DNA of 64,000 nucleotides from VRUE01 sp035318745 (GCA_035318745.1 DATHEA010000005.1:124001-188000); one strand, 5' to 3'. Counted from the first letter of the stretch, positions 16,371 through 24,799 are shown. The notes: generated by a model from the letters alone, not told the origin. Numbers and translations are program-made.

Positions 16371-17411
16371 TCAGCTCGAGATGTGGCTTGCCGCGGGATG
16401 GTCGGCTCCGACGGTACCTAGAATGGTCTCGACCAGCAGACCAGGGTCTCGCCTGATCGGAGTCGCGTCCGCAGTCCGTTTCTCGAGCTGAATCGCGCGC
16501 GGGTCGGTCAGCGGCCGCAACCGTCCCGACCTGATCAGCGCTTCGTCGACGCCGCCGAGGCGCCCGCCGTAGGTCGTGTAGACGGGCGTGCCCAGCGCCG
16601 CCGCCTCGCGGTTCATCGTTCCCCCGGCGGAGACGACGAGGTCCGCGAGCGCCACCAGGCTCTGCGCCTCGACGGCGCCGGGTGGCAGGATCAGCGACGG
16701 CAGCGCGAGGCTCTCGACCAGCTCGCGCTGCGCCTGGGTGCGGGGCAGGACGATCGCGTGCACGTTCTCGTCGGTGCCGAGCCGTTGCAGGACTTTCGGG
16801 AAGAGCGGGTTCGACTTGCGGTGGTAGAGCGAGACGTCGGGGGGCGGCCGCACGACCACGACGACGCGCCCGGTGTCGACCGAGAGGCGCTCGAGCGAAT
16901 CGGGGTCCGGCTCGAAGTCATAGAGGTAGTACTCCTCCTTCAGCCCCGGATAGGGGAAGAGCTTCTCGGGCCCGACGCCGAAGCGGCGCAAGCGCTCGGC
17001 GGGCACCGTGTCGGGGAACATCACCCGCTTGGCGAGCCGGCAGCCGATCCGGTGCTGGGTGACCGCGTACTCGTAGTCGTGCATGTTGGTCTCGGGAATG
17101 CCGAGCAGGCGCGCCGCGATCGCCAGGTCGTTGGAGCCATGGGCGAGGGCGAGGTCGAAGGAGCGGCCGCGGCCGAAGCGGATCATCGCCGTGGTGCGAG
17201 CGCCGAGCCGCAGCGCCTTGCGTACCCGCGAGGCGCCGCCGTGGCGGCCGATCGGCGTGTGCTCCATCCCGTGCAGCTCGAGCAGCGCCTGCGTCTGAGC
17301 GTAGTCGCGCGAGGTGACCTCGACCTTGTGACCCTGGGCGCGGAGACGCTCGATGATCGGACGCAGAACAAGCACATGCGCCGGCGCGCTCATGTCGACC
17401 CATATGTTCAT
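16371..17411 (-). CDS. DUF354 family glycosyltransferase-like protein
   Basis: The protein (346 aa from the ATG at 17411) has the GT-B layout of the DUF354 family, related to UDP-GlcNAc 2-epimerase and MurG-type enzymes and found in bacterial and archaeal surface-glycan clusters. It begins MNIWVDMSAPAHVLVLRPII. A C-terminal nucleotide-sugar region reads ADLVVSAGGTMNREAAALGTP (about 260-280), a typical GT-B donor-binding loop. The 19 codons ahead of this Met in the longer frame show no similarity. It is divergent from the LysE-like gene at 17513 and 26 bp upstream of the sugar transferase. Function in envelope glycan synthesis is inferred from neighbours. Confidence 0.8.
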   Translation of the reverse strand: MNIWVDMSAPAHVLVLRPIIERLRAQGHKVEVTSRDYAQTQALLELHGMEHTPIGRHGGASRVRKALRLGARTTAMIRFGRGRSFDLALAHGSNDLAIAARLLGIPETNMHDYEYAVTQHRIGCRLAKRVMFPDTVPAERLRRFGVGPEKLFPYPGLKEEYYLYDFEPDPDSLERLSVDTGRVVVVVRPPPDVSLYHRKSNPLFPKVLQRLGTDENVHAIVLPRTQAQRELVESLALPSLILPPGAVEAQSLVALADLVVSAGGTMNREAAALGTPVYTTYGGRLGGVDEALIRSGRLRPLTDPRAIQLEKRTADATPIRRDPGLLVETILGTVGADHPAASHISS

Positions 17412-17512
17412 CGGCAGACCATAGTGCTCGGTGGAGTGAACACCCACGGTCGACTGAGAGGTCGGCACTCCGCTATTGGGAGTCGGGTGAGCGGTCTGCT
17501 ATAGGTCACGCG

Positions 17513-18073
17513 ATGGCGATGAACCTCTTCGCAACCGGCATAGTGCTCGGGATCGTCATCTCCGTGCCGCCGGGCCCCAATGCCGCCCTGTGCATCGACC
17601 TGGCCCGCGGCGGCGTGCGGCGGGCCATACCGCTGATCACCGGGGCCGCCCTGACGGATGCCGCGTACTCCCTGCTCGCAGCATCGGGGGTCTTGATCGC
17701 GGGCCGAGCGAGTTCTAGTGCCCTCGCCGTCCTCGCCCCATGCTTCCTACTCGGCACCGCGATCCTGTTCTGGTCGCCGGCCTCGATCTCCCCCAAGGCG
17801 GCGGTTGGCATCGCCCTGCTGAACCCGGCCACCGCAGCTATCTGGCTGAGCCTCTCCTCCACCCCGGCCCTGCGGGCCATCTCGACTCCCGACCTCTTGA
17901 TACGCCCACTGCCGGTCGCGCTTGGCACCGCCGCATGGTTCACCCTGCTCGCGGTCGTGTCCGCCAAGCTCAGCTTTCGCCTCACCCCGCAACTCACCGC
18001 AAACCTACGGAAACTGCTGGCCGTGTCACTTGCCGTGCTCGGCCTGGTCAGCCTGGGACCCATCCTCTTCTGA
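17513..18073 (+). CDS. LysE-type amino acid exporter
   Basis: Membrane protein (186 aa) with five to six helices and the LysE/RhtB family entry motif SVPPGPNAALCIDLARGGVRRA near residue 18. A second half begins PKAAVGIALLNPATAAIW, corresponding to the conserved NP motif of the family. The family exports basic amino acids, homoserine, threonine or cysteine. Its 3' end overlaps the 3' end of the GHMP-kinase gene on the other strand by 48 bp. Next to a threonine/serine-type kinase and serine hydroxymethyltransferase, export of a hydroxy amino acid or its derivative is a reasonable but untested inference. Base composition is slightly less GC-rich than its neighbours. Confidence 0.82.
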   Translation: MAMNLFATGIVLGIVISVPPGPNAALCIDLARGGVRRAIPLITGAALTDAAYSLLAASGVLIAGRASSSALAVLAPCFLLGTAILFWSPASISPKAAVGIALLNPATAAIWLSLSSTPALRAISTPDLLIRPLPVALGTAAWFTLLAVVSAKLSFRLTPQLTANLRKLLAVSLAVLGLVSLGPILF

Positions 18074-19912
18074 TGGCTCAGATTGTCCCGCGCAGTGCGG
18101 GGTGGTTACGACCTTGACGTCTTTGAGGTCGTCGAATTCCCGCCGCACCGCAAAGCAGGCCTCACTTGCCCTCAACCGACCGGCCTCGGTGTTGGCAAAC
18201 AACAGGCCGCAGACGGTACCGGTATGCCCGACGTTGACCCCAAGAGCGCCGAACTCATCGAGTCGATCGCTCAGGTTGCAGCAATAGGGACTGAGGAGAA
18301 ACCGTTCATTGAGCCCCGCCGATCTCGTCGACTGCGCGGCGAAGTTGGCCAGCGACCGCTCGGAAATCGCCCGGTCCATGTTTTCCAAGAGAACCTCGTA
18401 CTCCGTAGCGAGCTGCTCTTGGCCGGCGAAGCCGATCGACTGAGTGTCGACGCTGTCGTGGGGCACGAGCATCACGATCACGAACTCCGGGTACCAATCC
18501 CAGGCTTTGACGAGCTCGCAGGTCTTGTGGTTGACGGCGGCGATACCCGGATACATCGAGCCATCGGATGACTCCACCCTTGCCGCGAGCGCCCCCTCCT
18601 CGGCAACATCGAGACGCTCCCCAGCCGCATTCGCGACGGCGCGGATGCCGGAAAGGACGTCGGCGGTGCTGGAGCCCATGCCCTTGCCGATGTCGATGTC
18701 GCTCCAGTGGCGGATCGTCACCTCGGTCGGCCCAAGATCCAGTCTCTCAACGGTGTACTCGATCGCGAGACCCAGCTTGCGATGGTGCTCGCTCAGGCCG
18801 ATCACCGACAGCTCGCGGGCGGGTCGAAGCTTCGCCACCACATTTGCACTCTTATTGATCGGACAGGTCACGTGGAACGGGGTGCCGTCCGGCAAGATGC
18901 CCTGGATGAACTCCCCACAGGTGCCGGGCGCGGTGCCCTGGCCCTCCCGGGCGCCGGGACGCTTCGTCCGTGTCCCTGCGGTGCTAATGCCACCGGGCTT
19001 CGCGCTCGAATCGCCTGGCCGTACACCCATCGCCGGGGGGAGCCCGTTGCGCAGATCCCAGAAAGGGCTGTGGATCGACCAGCCCTCGGGCGCGGGGTCA
19101 AGGATGTAGGAGGTCGCGGTCGTGGCCGCCCAATCCTCCGCCCAGCGCTCGGTCACCGACATCGCCGCGACGACTTCCTCCTCGAACAACACGCCCCGCT
19201 CCTCTCCGCATACCAGATGAACGAAATCTCCGGCCTCGCTGCGCAAGAGGAGGGTAATGGTCCCAACCGGATGCGCCAGGATGGAATCCGCGACAGCGCT
19301 GTGGGTGAGCAGCTCGACGATGGCATCGTGGAGCAGCGGGCCCATAACGTTCCAGTAGTGCTCGTTGCCGGTTGGCCAAGGGTCGCGGCCGGAGTGCACG
19401 ACCCTGTTGCGATAGGCGATCAGGCGCTGCCAGGCCTCCCACCAATCCAGCCGGTCCCCCTCTTCTCCGAGACCATCCTTGACGTAGTGGGAAACGTCGA
19501 TCGCCGCCGAAGAGGCCCCCGGGCTCAGACCAGCAACGGCGGCATCGAGAGCGCCGACCGCTGCCGCGAACCGCCGCACGTCGTCGAGCTGCGCAGCAGA
19601 AAGGCCATCGACCCGCGGAACGAGCGGATCCGGCATGGCCTTGGCACTGACTCTGAACAGATCCAGGACGCGGCCCATGGTAAGGGGCTTGTTCCGCGAC
19701 TTCTCGATCAGGGACTCGACGTTCCCGACCAGCTCGGTACAGCGGGTTCGGTAGTCCGAGAGCGAGAGAGACGCCAGATAACCGAGAGCCGCCTCGGCGA
19801 AGTCGAGCAATCCCTTGTGCCTGCTGCTCCAGTCCCGCGCACGCACTGCGTCGCCGTAGGCATTGCGCAACTCCGGCGGAAAATCGCGGTACAACAATCG
19901 ATTCGGCTGCAT
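18026..19912 (-). CDS. HEPN-like domain fused to PduX-type GHMP kinase
   Basis: A 628-residue protein in two parts. Residues about 325-600 are a GHMP kinase closest in motifs to PduX (L-threonine kinase): APGTCGEFIQG at 328-338, the phosphate-binding loop GKGMGSSTAD at 409-418, and a C-terminal HTGTVCGLLFA. Residues 1-290 are a helical domain with YRNRVVHSG at 167-175, giving an R-x4-H arrangement like HEPN ribonuclease domains; this is a resemblance, not proof. A low-complexity linker (300-325) joins them. PduX phosphorylates threonine for cobalamin assembly, but no cobalamin synthesis gene is nearby. The gene starts 34 bp after glyA ends and probably shares its transcript. Codon use is less GC-rich than in flanking genes. 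Confidence 0.75.
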   Translation of the reverse strand: MQPNRLLYRDFPPELRNAYGDAVRARDWSSRHKGLLDFAEAALGYLASLSLSDYRTRCTELVGNVESLIEKSRNKPLTMGRVLDLFRVSAKAMPDPLVPRVDGLSAAQLDDVRRFAAAVGALDAAVAGLSPGASSAAIDVSHYVKDGLGEEGDRLDWWEAWQRLIAYRNRVVHSGRDPWPTGNEHYWNVMGPLLHDAIVELLTHSAVADSILAHPVGTITLLLRSEAGDFVHLVCGEERGVLFEEEVVAAMSVTERWAEDWAATTATSYILDPAPEGWSIHSPFWDLRNGLPPAMGVRPGDSSAKPGGISTAGTRTKRPGAREGQGTAPGTCGEFIQGILPDGTPFHVTCPINKSANVVAKLRPARELSVIGLSEHHRKLGLAIEYTVERLDLGPTEVTIRHWSDIDIGKGMGSSTADVLSGIRAVANAAGERLDVAEEGALAARVESSDGSMYPGIAAVNHKTCELVKAWDWYPEFVIVMLVPHDSVDTQSIGFAGQEQLATEYEVLLENMDRAISERSLANFAAQSTRSAGLNERFLLSPYCCNLSDRLDEFGALGVNVGHTGTVCGLLFANTEAGRLRASEACFAVRREFDDLKDVKVVTTPHCAGQSEPSEEDGSQADQAEHGK

Positions 19913-19946
19913 CGGGTGCCCTAAAGGATGCCTAGGGCGAGGGCGA

Positions 19947-21212
19947 TTAGACTGCTTCGTTGCTCACCGTGCGGCATCCCGGTGCCGGATATCGGCTCAT
20001 CAGGTCATGGACCTCGGCTCGCACCCGCTCGGCAACCGAACCGTCAGCCGGTGCGGATACGACCTCATCCATCCAATCGGCCACCTGACTCATGTGCTCC
20101 TCCCCAAGCCCTCTGGTGGTAGCGGCGGGCGTGCCGATCCTGACTCCCGACGGGTCCAGCGGTTTGCGCGGATCGAAGGGGATCGAGTTGGCGTTGGAGA
20201 CGATCCCGGCGCGGGACAGCGCGCTCGCCGCCTCCTTGCCGCTCAAGCCCTTGGCGGTCATGTCGAGCAGGATCAGGTGATTGTCGGTGCCGCCTGAGAC
20301 GAGGCTGAACCCCCTCTCGATCAGAGCCTCCGCCAGCACCTGGGCGCTGGCGACAACCGCCTGGGCATAGTCGCTGAACTCCGGCGCCAGTGCCTCGCCG
20401 AGCGTGGCTGCGATTGCAGCGGTCTGATGCTGGTGCGGCCCGCCCTGGAGTCCCGGAAAGACTGCTCGGTCGATTGCCTTGGCATGCTCCTCGCGACAAA
20501 GCAGGATCGCGCCCCTCGGTCCCCGCAGCGTCTTGTGCGTAGTCGTCATCACGATGTCGGCGTGTGGGATTGGAGAAGGATGAGCCCCGCCCGCAATCAG
20601 GCCGGCGATGTGGGAGACGTCGGCAGCCATCAGGGCTCCGACCTCATGGGCTATCTCGGCAAAGCCGGCGAAATCGATCGTGCGCGGGACCGCCGTCCCC
20701 CCACAGAACAGGAGCTTCGGCCGCCGATCGAGAGCCAGATCGCGAACGGCGTCCATGTCGACCCGGCCACTGTCACGCTCGACGCCATAGTGAACCGCGT
20801 CGAACCAGATCCCCGTAGCCGAAACCCGCCAGCCGTGGGTTAGATGACCGCCGGCTGGCAGGGAAAGACCCATGACCGTATCCCCCGGCTGGAGGAAGGC
20901 GAGGTAGATGGCAAGGTTCGCCGGTGACCCCGAGTAGGGCTGGACGTTGGCGTGCTCGGCACCGAAGAGCTCCTTTGCGCGGGATACCGCCAGTCGCTCA
21001 ACCTCGTCGATCACCTCGTTGCCCTCGTAGTAGCGGCGGCCGGGATAGCCCTCCGAGTACTTGTTGACCAATACCGAGCCATTCGCTTCGAGCACCGCGG
21101 TCGAGCAGTAGTTCTCCGAGGGGATCAGGCAGAGCGAATTTGCCTGCCGCTCATCCTCTCTGCGAAGAAGCTCGGCGAGCTCAGGGTCGGTGAAATCGAT
21201 TGCGTCGCTCAC
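19947..21212 (-). CDS. glyA: Serine hydroxymethyltransferase
   Basis: PLP enzyme (421 aa) interconverting serine and glycine with tetrahydrofolate. Motifs: IPSENYCS, KYSEGYPGRRYYEGNEVID, ADVSHIAGLIAGG and the PLP lysine in TTTHKTLRGPRGAI near residue 230. Start is GTG at 21212. Between tsaC and the ATP synthase operon is a widespread location for glyA in Gram-positive bacteria, so this may be the housekeeping copy. The YYEGNEVID segment replaces the common YYGGCE sequence, indicating a divergent subfamily. It lies upstream of the GHMP-kinase fusion in the same direction. Confidence 0.93.
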   Translation of the reverse strand: MSDAIDFTDPELAELLRREDERQANSLCLIPSENYCSTAVLEANGSVLVNKYSEGYPGRRYYEGNEVIDEVERLAVSRAKELFGAEHANVQPYSGSPANLAIYLAFLQPGDTVMGLSLPAGGHLTHGWRVSATGIWFDAVHYGVERDSGRVDMDAVRDLALDRRPKLLFCGGTAVPRTIDFAGFAEIAHEVGALMAADVSHIAGLIAGGAHPSPIPHADIVMTTTHKTLRGPRGAILLCREEHAKAIDRAVFPGLQGGPHQHQTAAIAATLGEALAPEFSDYAQAVVASAQVLAEALIERGFSLVSGGTDNHLILLDMTAKGLSGKEAASALSRAGIVSNANSIPFDPRKPLDPSGVRIGTPAATTRGLGEEHMSQVADWMDEVVSAPADGSVAERVRAEVHDLMSRYPAPGCRTVSNEAV

Positions 21213-21295
21213 TATGGCCGATGCTACCAGCGCAAGTCAGGCGGATTTCCCAGCGGTGGCCGGATCGAGGCCCCCTCGGCGAGAGAGATAGCCTG

Positions 21296-22057
21296 ATGGC
21301 GGTGAAGGCTCGCTCGACGCTGGCAATCGCCACCCTCCTCTTGCTCGCAGCACCGGCCGCTTCGGCGGCGCCGACCAACCCCTGCGAAGGCCCCGAAGCT
21401 CGCCATCTGCTCTGCCCCGATCTGAGGATCGGCAAGCCGAGCGAAATTTACGTCTCGAGCTACGGCGGCAGGGTCCTGTTGCGGGCGACGAGCGACGTTA
21501 TGAGCCGCGGCACGGGCCCGATGGAGCTGCGCGGCCACCGCGATGGCTGGCACACGATGCGGGTCAACCAGCGGATCCACCGCAAGGGCGGCGGCCGCCT
21601 CGTCGTCAGGACCGCTGCCACCCTGCACTTCACCGACGTCGGCACGTACTTCGGCGGCAGCTACTGGAAGGTGCACCAGCTTGCCCTGTTCGAGCTGCGC
21701 CGGGTCGGGCCGGACGGCAAGAACGGGCCGGTCATCCGCACCGGGCCCAAGCTCAACTACTGCCTGCGCGATCTCGAGCGCACCCGCCCCGGCAAGCGCT
21801 CGCCCAGCGTCCGTCACTACCCCGGTTGCGACCAGGACCCCTACACCGACGCGGTCACGCTCGGCACCTCGGTCGGCTGGTCGGACATCTACCCGGCCGA
21901 TTACGACAAGCAATGGATAGACGTCAGCGGCCTGCGCGGCTGCTTCGTCTTCACGATGACCGTCGACCCCAAGGAGTTGCTCTTCGAGTCGAACGAGCAC
22001 GACAACACCTCACACCGCCTAGTCCGACTCCCCTACCGCGGTCAACCGGGCTGCTAG
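21296..22057 (+). CDS. Secreted lysyl-oxidase-like protein
   Basis: A 253-residue protein with a cleavable signal peptide (MAVKARSTLAIATLLLLAAP then AASAAP). The mature part matches the bacterial lysyl oxidase family: HFTDVGTYFGGSYWKVHQ, NYCLRDLE, GWSDIYPADYDKQWIDVSGL and a final DPKELLFESNEHDN. Family members are secreted copper amine oxidases or relatives. The canonical eukaryotic four-His copper loop is not obvious here, so oxidase activity is uncertain. The ATG at 21296 follows GAGAGAGATAG; a longer frame starting at 21200 overlaps glyA's start region and adds no signal sequence. Its end overlaps the end of tsaC by 39 bp, convergently. Confidence 0.78.
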   Translation: MAVKARSTLAIATLLLLAAPAASAAPTNPCEGPEARHLLCPDLRIGKPSEIYVSSYGGRVLLRATSDVMSRGTGPMELRGHRDGWHTMRVNQRIHRKGGGRLVVRTAATLHFTDVGTYFGGSYWKVHQLALFELRRVGPDGKNGPVIRTGPKLNYCLRDLERTRPGKRSPSVRHYPGCDQDPYTDAVTLGTSVGWSDIYPADYDKQWIDVSGLRGCFVFTMTVDPKELLFESNEHDNTSHRLVRLPYRGQPGC

Positions 22058-22666
22058 GTCTCCGGGGGAGAGCCCTCCCTCGCGCAGAACGGTCCACTCG
22101 CCCTCCACGTCGAAGTCGGTGAGGTCGACAACGGTCGACGGTATTCCGGTCAGCCCGCCGCCGTCGATCGCGAGGTCGGCCGCGGTGACGATCTCGGCTG
22201 GAACGTCCTCGAAGCGAGACGGGGCCCGCGCGCCGCTGAGATTGGCCGAGGTCTGGAACAGCGGGCACATCGCACCGGCCAGCGGTCCGCCGATCAGGCG
22301 GACTCCGAGGCGGGCGGGATCCTCGCGGCAGGCGAGCGGGTAGCGACCTTCGGGATTGGCGACCACCAGCGTCACCGGACCCGGCAAGAGGGCGGCAAGC
22401 GCCAAGCGGGTCCGTGGCCCGAGCCCTTCGACCAGCTCGCGCATCGCCAGCGGCGAGAAGTACATGACCGCCGAGGGCTTGCCGTCGTCGCGACCCTTGA
22501 TCTCGTGGATGCGCATGATCGCCGCCGCGTCGAGCGGGTCGCAGGCAAGTCCGTAGAGACCGTCGGCGGGAAAGACGGCGACTCCGCCCGCGGCGATCGT
22601 CCGCTCCAGGGCAGTGCACGCGGCATCGGGACCATCGCGATCTATCGAGACGATCTCACTCACCAT
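22019..22666 (-). CDS. tsaC: L-threonylcarbamoyladenylate synthase
   Basis: YrdC/Sua5-domain enzyme (215 aa), which uses threonine, bicarbonate and ATP to make the precursor for the t6A tRNA modification. The N-terminal half has GGVAVFPADGLYGLACDP and the catalytic KGRDDGKPSAV (K-x-R ... K-P) motif. LLPGPVTLV and FQTSANLSGA complete the signature. The length is that of the short TsaC form without the Sua5 domain. It is downstream of prfA and prmC as in mycobacteria (Rv1299-Rv1301), and its Shine-Dalgarno directly follows a hairpin repeat. Confidence 0.92.
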   Translation of the reverse strand: MVSEIVSIDRDGPDAACTALERTIAAGGVAVFPADGLYGLACDPLDAAAIMRIHEIKGRDDGKPSAVMYFSPLAMRELVEGLGPRTRLALAALLPGPVTLVVANPEGRYPLACREDPARLGVRLIGGPLAGAMCPLFQTSANLSGARAPSRFEDVPAEIVTAADLAIDGGGLTGIPSTVVDLTDFDVEGEWTVLREGGLSPGDLAARLTAVGESD

Positions 22667-22674
22667 CCACCCCC

Positions 22675-22711
22675 TGGCGACTTATCGTCCCCTTTCGGGG
22701 GTAACTCGCCA
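22675..22711. repeat. Hairpin repeat, copy 1 (family E)
   Basis: TGGCGACTTA and TAACTCGCCA pair with one internal C-C mismatch, and CCCC/GGGG continue the stem. The sequence lies between the prmC stop and the tsaC start. A second copy with the same layout is at 41172-41214. The copies differ at the mismatch (C-C here, G-G there) but keep everything else. Confidence 0.75.
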
Positions 22712-22723
22712 ATGCCCCCGCTT

Positions 22724-23542
22724 TCATTGCCGCCCGACCATCACTCGCGGTATCCCCGCCAGGTCGGGACGGGTCTCGACCGTGGCGAAGCCGGCCTCGA
22801 AGAGCAGCTCACCGACAGCCGCGGCCTGCCCGGCGCCGACCTCGAGCGCCAGCGATGACGCCGCCCCCGCAGCAATCGGGATCGCGGCACGCAGCACGTC
22901 GAGCCCGTCCGGTCCCGCGAGCAGCGCCTCGCGCGGCTCCCACTTGGTCACCTCGGGCTCCAGGCTCCCCCACTCCGACTCGGCGACGTAAGGCAGATTG
23001 GCCACGATCAGGTCGAGCCCACCGGCATCCGGCGGCAGCATCGCCTCGACGAACTCGACCCGATCGGTCAGCTGAAGACGCTCCGCGTTCGCCCGCGCGA
23101 CCGCGAGCGCCGCGACGGAGGTGTCAGTGGCGACTACCTCGCAGGTGGGCAGCTCGTCGGCGATCGCCAGCGCGATCGCACCCGAGCCGGTCCCCATGTC
23201 GAGCACGCGTCGGGGGTCCAGCCCCAGCGCCAGCTCGACCAGCAGCTCGGTCTCTGGCCGGGGGATGAGCACCCGCCGATCGACCGCCAGCTCGATATTG
23301 CGGAACCCCTTGCGGCCGAGGATGTAGGCGACCGGCTCGCGCCGCAACCGCCGCCTCACCAGCTCGCCAAAGCGCCTCGCGGCAGTGGCAGGAATGTCCG
23401 TCTCCGGCTCGGCCGCCAGACGTGCGCGGTCCCAGCCGGCGGCCTCACACAACAACAGTTCGGCATCGAGCCTCGGGGTATCGACGCCTGCCGCTTGCAG
23501 AGCGTCCGACGCCGCAGCGAGCGCTTCCCTCACAGGGGCCAA
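22724..23542 (-). CDS. prmC: Release factor glutamine methyltransferase
   Basis: SAM-dependent methyltransferase (272 aa) that methylates the GGQ glutamine of release factors RF1 and RF2. A helical N-terminal domain ends with GRKGFRNIELAVDRRVLIPR. The SAM motif VLDMGTGSGAIALAIA is near residue 110. The substrate-binding motif reads NLPYVAESEW (near 180) where most family members have NPPY; the change P to L is in the middle of the glutamine-binding site. Its partner prfA lies directly upstream, 21 bp away. Confidence 0.92.
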   Translation of the reverse strand: MAPVREALAAASDALQAAGVDTPRLDAELLLCEAAGWDRARLAAEPETDIPATAARRFGELVRRRLRREPVAYILGRKGFRNIELAVDRRVLIPRPETELLVELALGLDPRRVLDMGTGSGAIALAIADELPTCEVVATDTSVAALAVARANAERLQLTDRVEFVEAMLPPDAGGLDLIVANLPYVAESEWGSLEPEVTKWEPREALLAGPDGLDVLRAAIPIAAGAASSLALEVGAGQAAAVGELLFEAGFATVETRPDLAGIPRVMVGRQ

Positions 23543-23563
23543 GTCATGCGCCGGTCACGTGCG

Positions 23564-24640
23564 TCATGCGACCGCTGCTGCTTCAAGGCGTTGGCGCTTC
23601 TCCTCGGCAGCAAGGGCGTCCGTGAATTCGAACAAACCCCCGGCCAGCACCGCTTCGATGTTGTGCGAGGTCAGCTTGATCCGGTGGTCGGTGACCCGTC
23701 CCTGGGGGAAGTTGTAGGTGCGGACCTTCTCGGAGCGCTCGCCACTGCCGACCTGCGCCTTGCGCTCGGCAGCGACCTTCGCCTGCTGCTCGGCAAGCTC
23801 GCGCTCGTACAGCCGGGCGCGCAGAACCCGCATCGCCTTCTCGCGATTCTGCAGCTGCGACTTCTCGTCCTGCATCGAGACGACGATCCCACTCGGCTTG
23901 TGGGTGATCCGCACCGCCGAGTCGGTCGTGTTGACCGACTGGCCCCCCGGCCCCGAGGAGCGGTAGACGTCGATCTGCAGGTCGTTCTGGTCGACATCGA
24001 CCTCGACCTCCTCGGCCTCGGGAAGCACCGCGACCGTCGCGGTCGAGGTATGGATCCGGCCCTGAGACTCGGTCTCGGGCACGCGCTGCACGCGGTGGGT
24101 ACCGCCCTCGAACTTGAAGATCGAGTAGGCGCCCTCGCCCTTGATCGCGAAGGTCACCTCCTTGAAACCGCCGACCTCGGCCGCCGACTGGGAGAGAACC
24201 TCGGTGGCGAATCCGCGCTCCTCCGCGTAGCGGGTGAGCATCTTGCAGAGGTCGCCGGCGAAAAGCGCCGCCTCGTCGCCACCGGTGCCGGCACGGATCT
24301 CGACCAGCACGTTCTTGGCATCGTTGGGATCGCGCTCGACCATCGCCAGCCGGATCTCCTCTTCGAGCTCCTCCAGCCTGCCCGGCGCCTCATCGACCAC
24401 CTTGCGCAGCTCAGCGTCCTCGCCCTCCTCCAGCAGCTCCCGGGCCCCTTCAAGATCGTCCTTGAGGGTCCGCCAGTCCGCCGCCAGCACCCGAGCAGAC
24501 TGCAGCTCCCGATACTCCCGCCCGACATCCGCATAACGCTCCCGATCCGAGATCACATCGGGGTCCGACATCAGCCCCTCCAGCTCGGAGAACCTCGCCT
24601 CAACCTGCTCGACAAGCGCTTCGATCACGCCGTGAACCAT
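23564..24640 (-). CDS. prfA: Peptide chain release factor 1
   Basis: RF1 (358 aa) ends translation at UAA and UAG. The stop-codon recognition region reads HRVQRVPETESQGRIHTSTA with the RF1-type P-x-T tripeptide (PET), separating it from RF2 (SPF). The catalytic motif SSGPGGQSVNTTDSAVR is near residue 228. The ATG at 24640 is chosen because the extra N-terminal codons of the longer frame come from a structured repeat; GAGGGG lies 6 bases upstream. The whole leader consists of that repeat (24648-24792), so structure-dependent control of prfA is conceivable. Confidence 0.95.
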   Translation of the reverse strand: MVHGVIEALVEQVEARFSELEGLMSDPDVISDRERYADVGREYRELQSARVLAADWRTLKDDLEGARELLEEGEDAELRKVVDEAPGRLEELEEEIRLAMVERDPNDAKNVLVEIRAGTGGDEAALFAGDLCKMLTRYAEERGFATEVLSQSAAEVGGFKEVTFAIKGEGAYSIFKFEGGTHRVQRVPETESQGRIHTSTATVAVLPEAEEVEVDVDQNDLQIDVYRSSGPGGQSVNTTDSAVRITHKPSGIVVSMQDEKSQLQNREKAMRVLRARLYERELAEQQAKVAAERKAQVGSGERSEKVRTYNFPQGRVTDHRIKLTSHNIEAVLAGGLFEFTDALAAEEKRQRLEAAAVA

Positions 24641-24647
24641 AGGCGCC

Positions 24648-24792
24648 CCTCGCGTGGGTGGCGTCGGGTGGGGGTGTCCAAGCGGGGCGGCGTCCTCTTT
24701 TTCGCCCACCGCCCAGCGAGAGACACATGCTCACCTGGCGAAAAACCCAGCCTCGCTTGGACACCCCCACCCGACGACAGGACCCGCGCGCA
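24648..24792 (+). repeat. Structured element family C, copy 1
   Basis: Conserved boxes CTCGCGTGGGTGGCG at the left and GACAGGACCCGCGCGC at the right pair through CGCG/GGGT and ACC/CGCG. Between them a stem of more than 25 bp (GTCGGGTGGGGGTGTCCAAG with its complement) closes a long loop. The element fills the gap between the DUF1385 stop and the prfA ribosome-binding site. Strand is given by box orientation and by G-U pairs, which fall on the plus strand. Other copies: 35025-35110 and 62980-63055. Confidence 0.8.
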
Positions 24793-24799
24793 AAAGCGT

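Noticed and set aside
18026..21212. Cobalamin side-chain synthesis locus based on the PduX-like kinase
   Set aside because: No cob/cbi genes occur in the window and the kinase is fused to an unrelated domain; substrate cannot be assumed.
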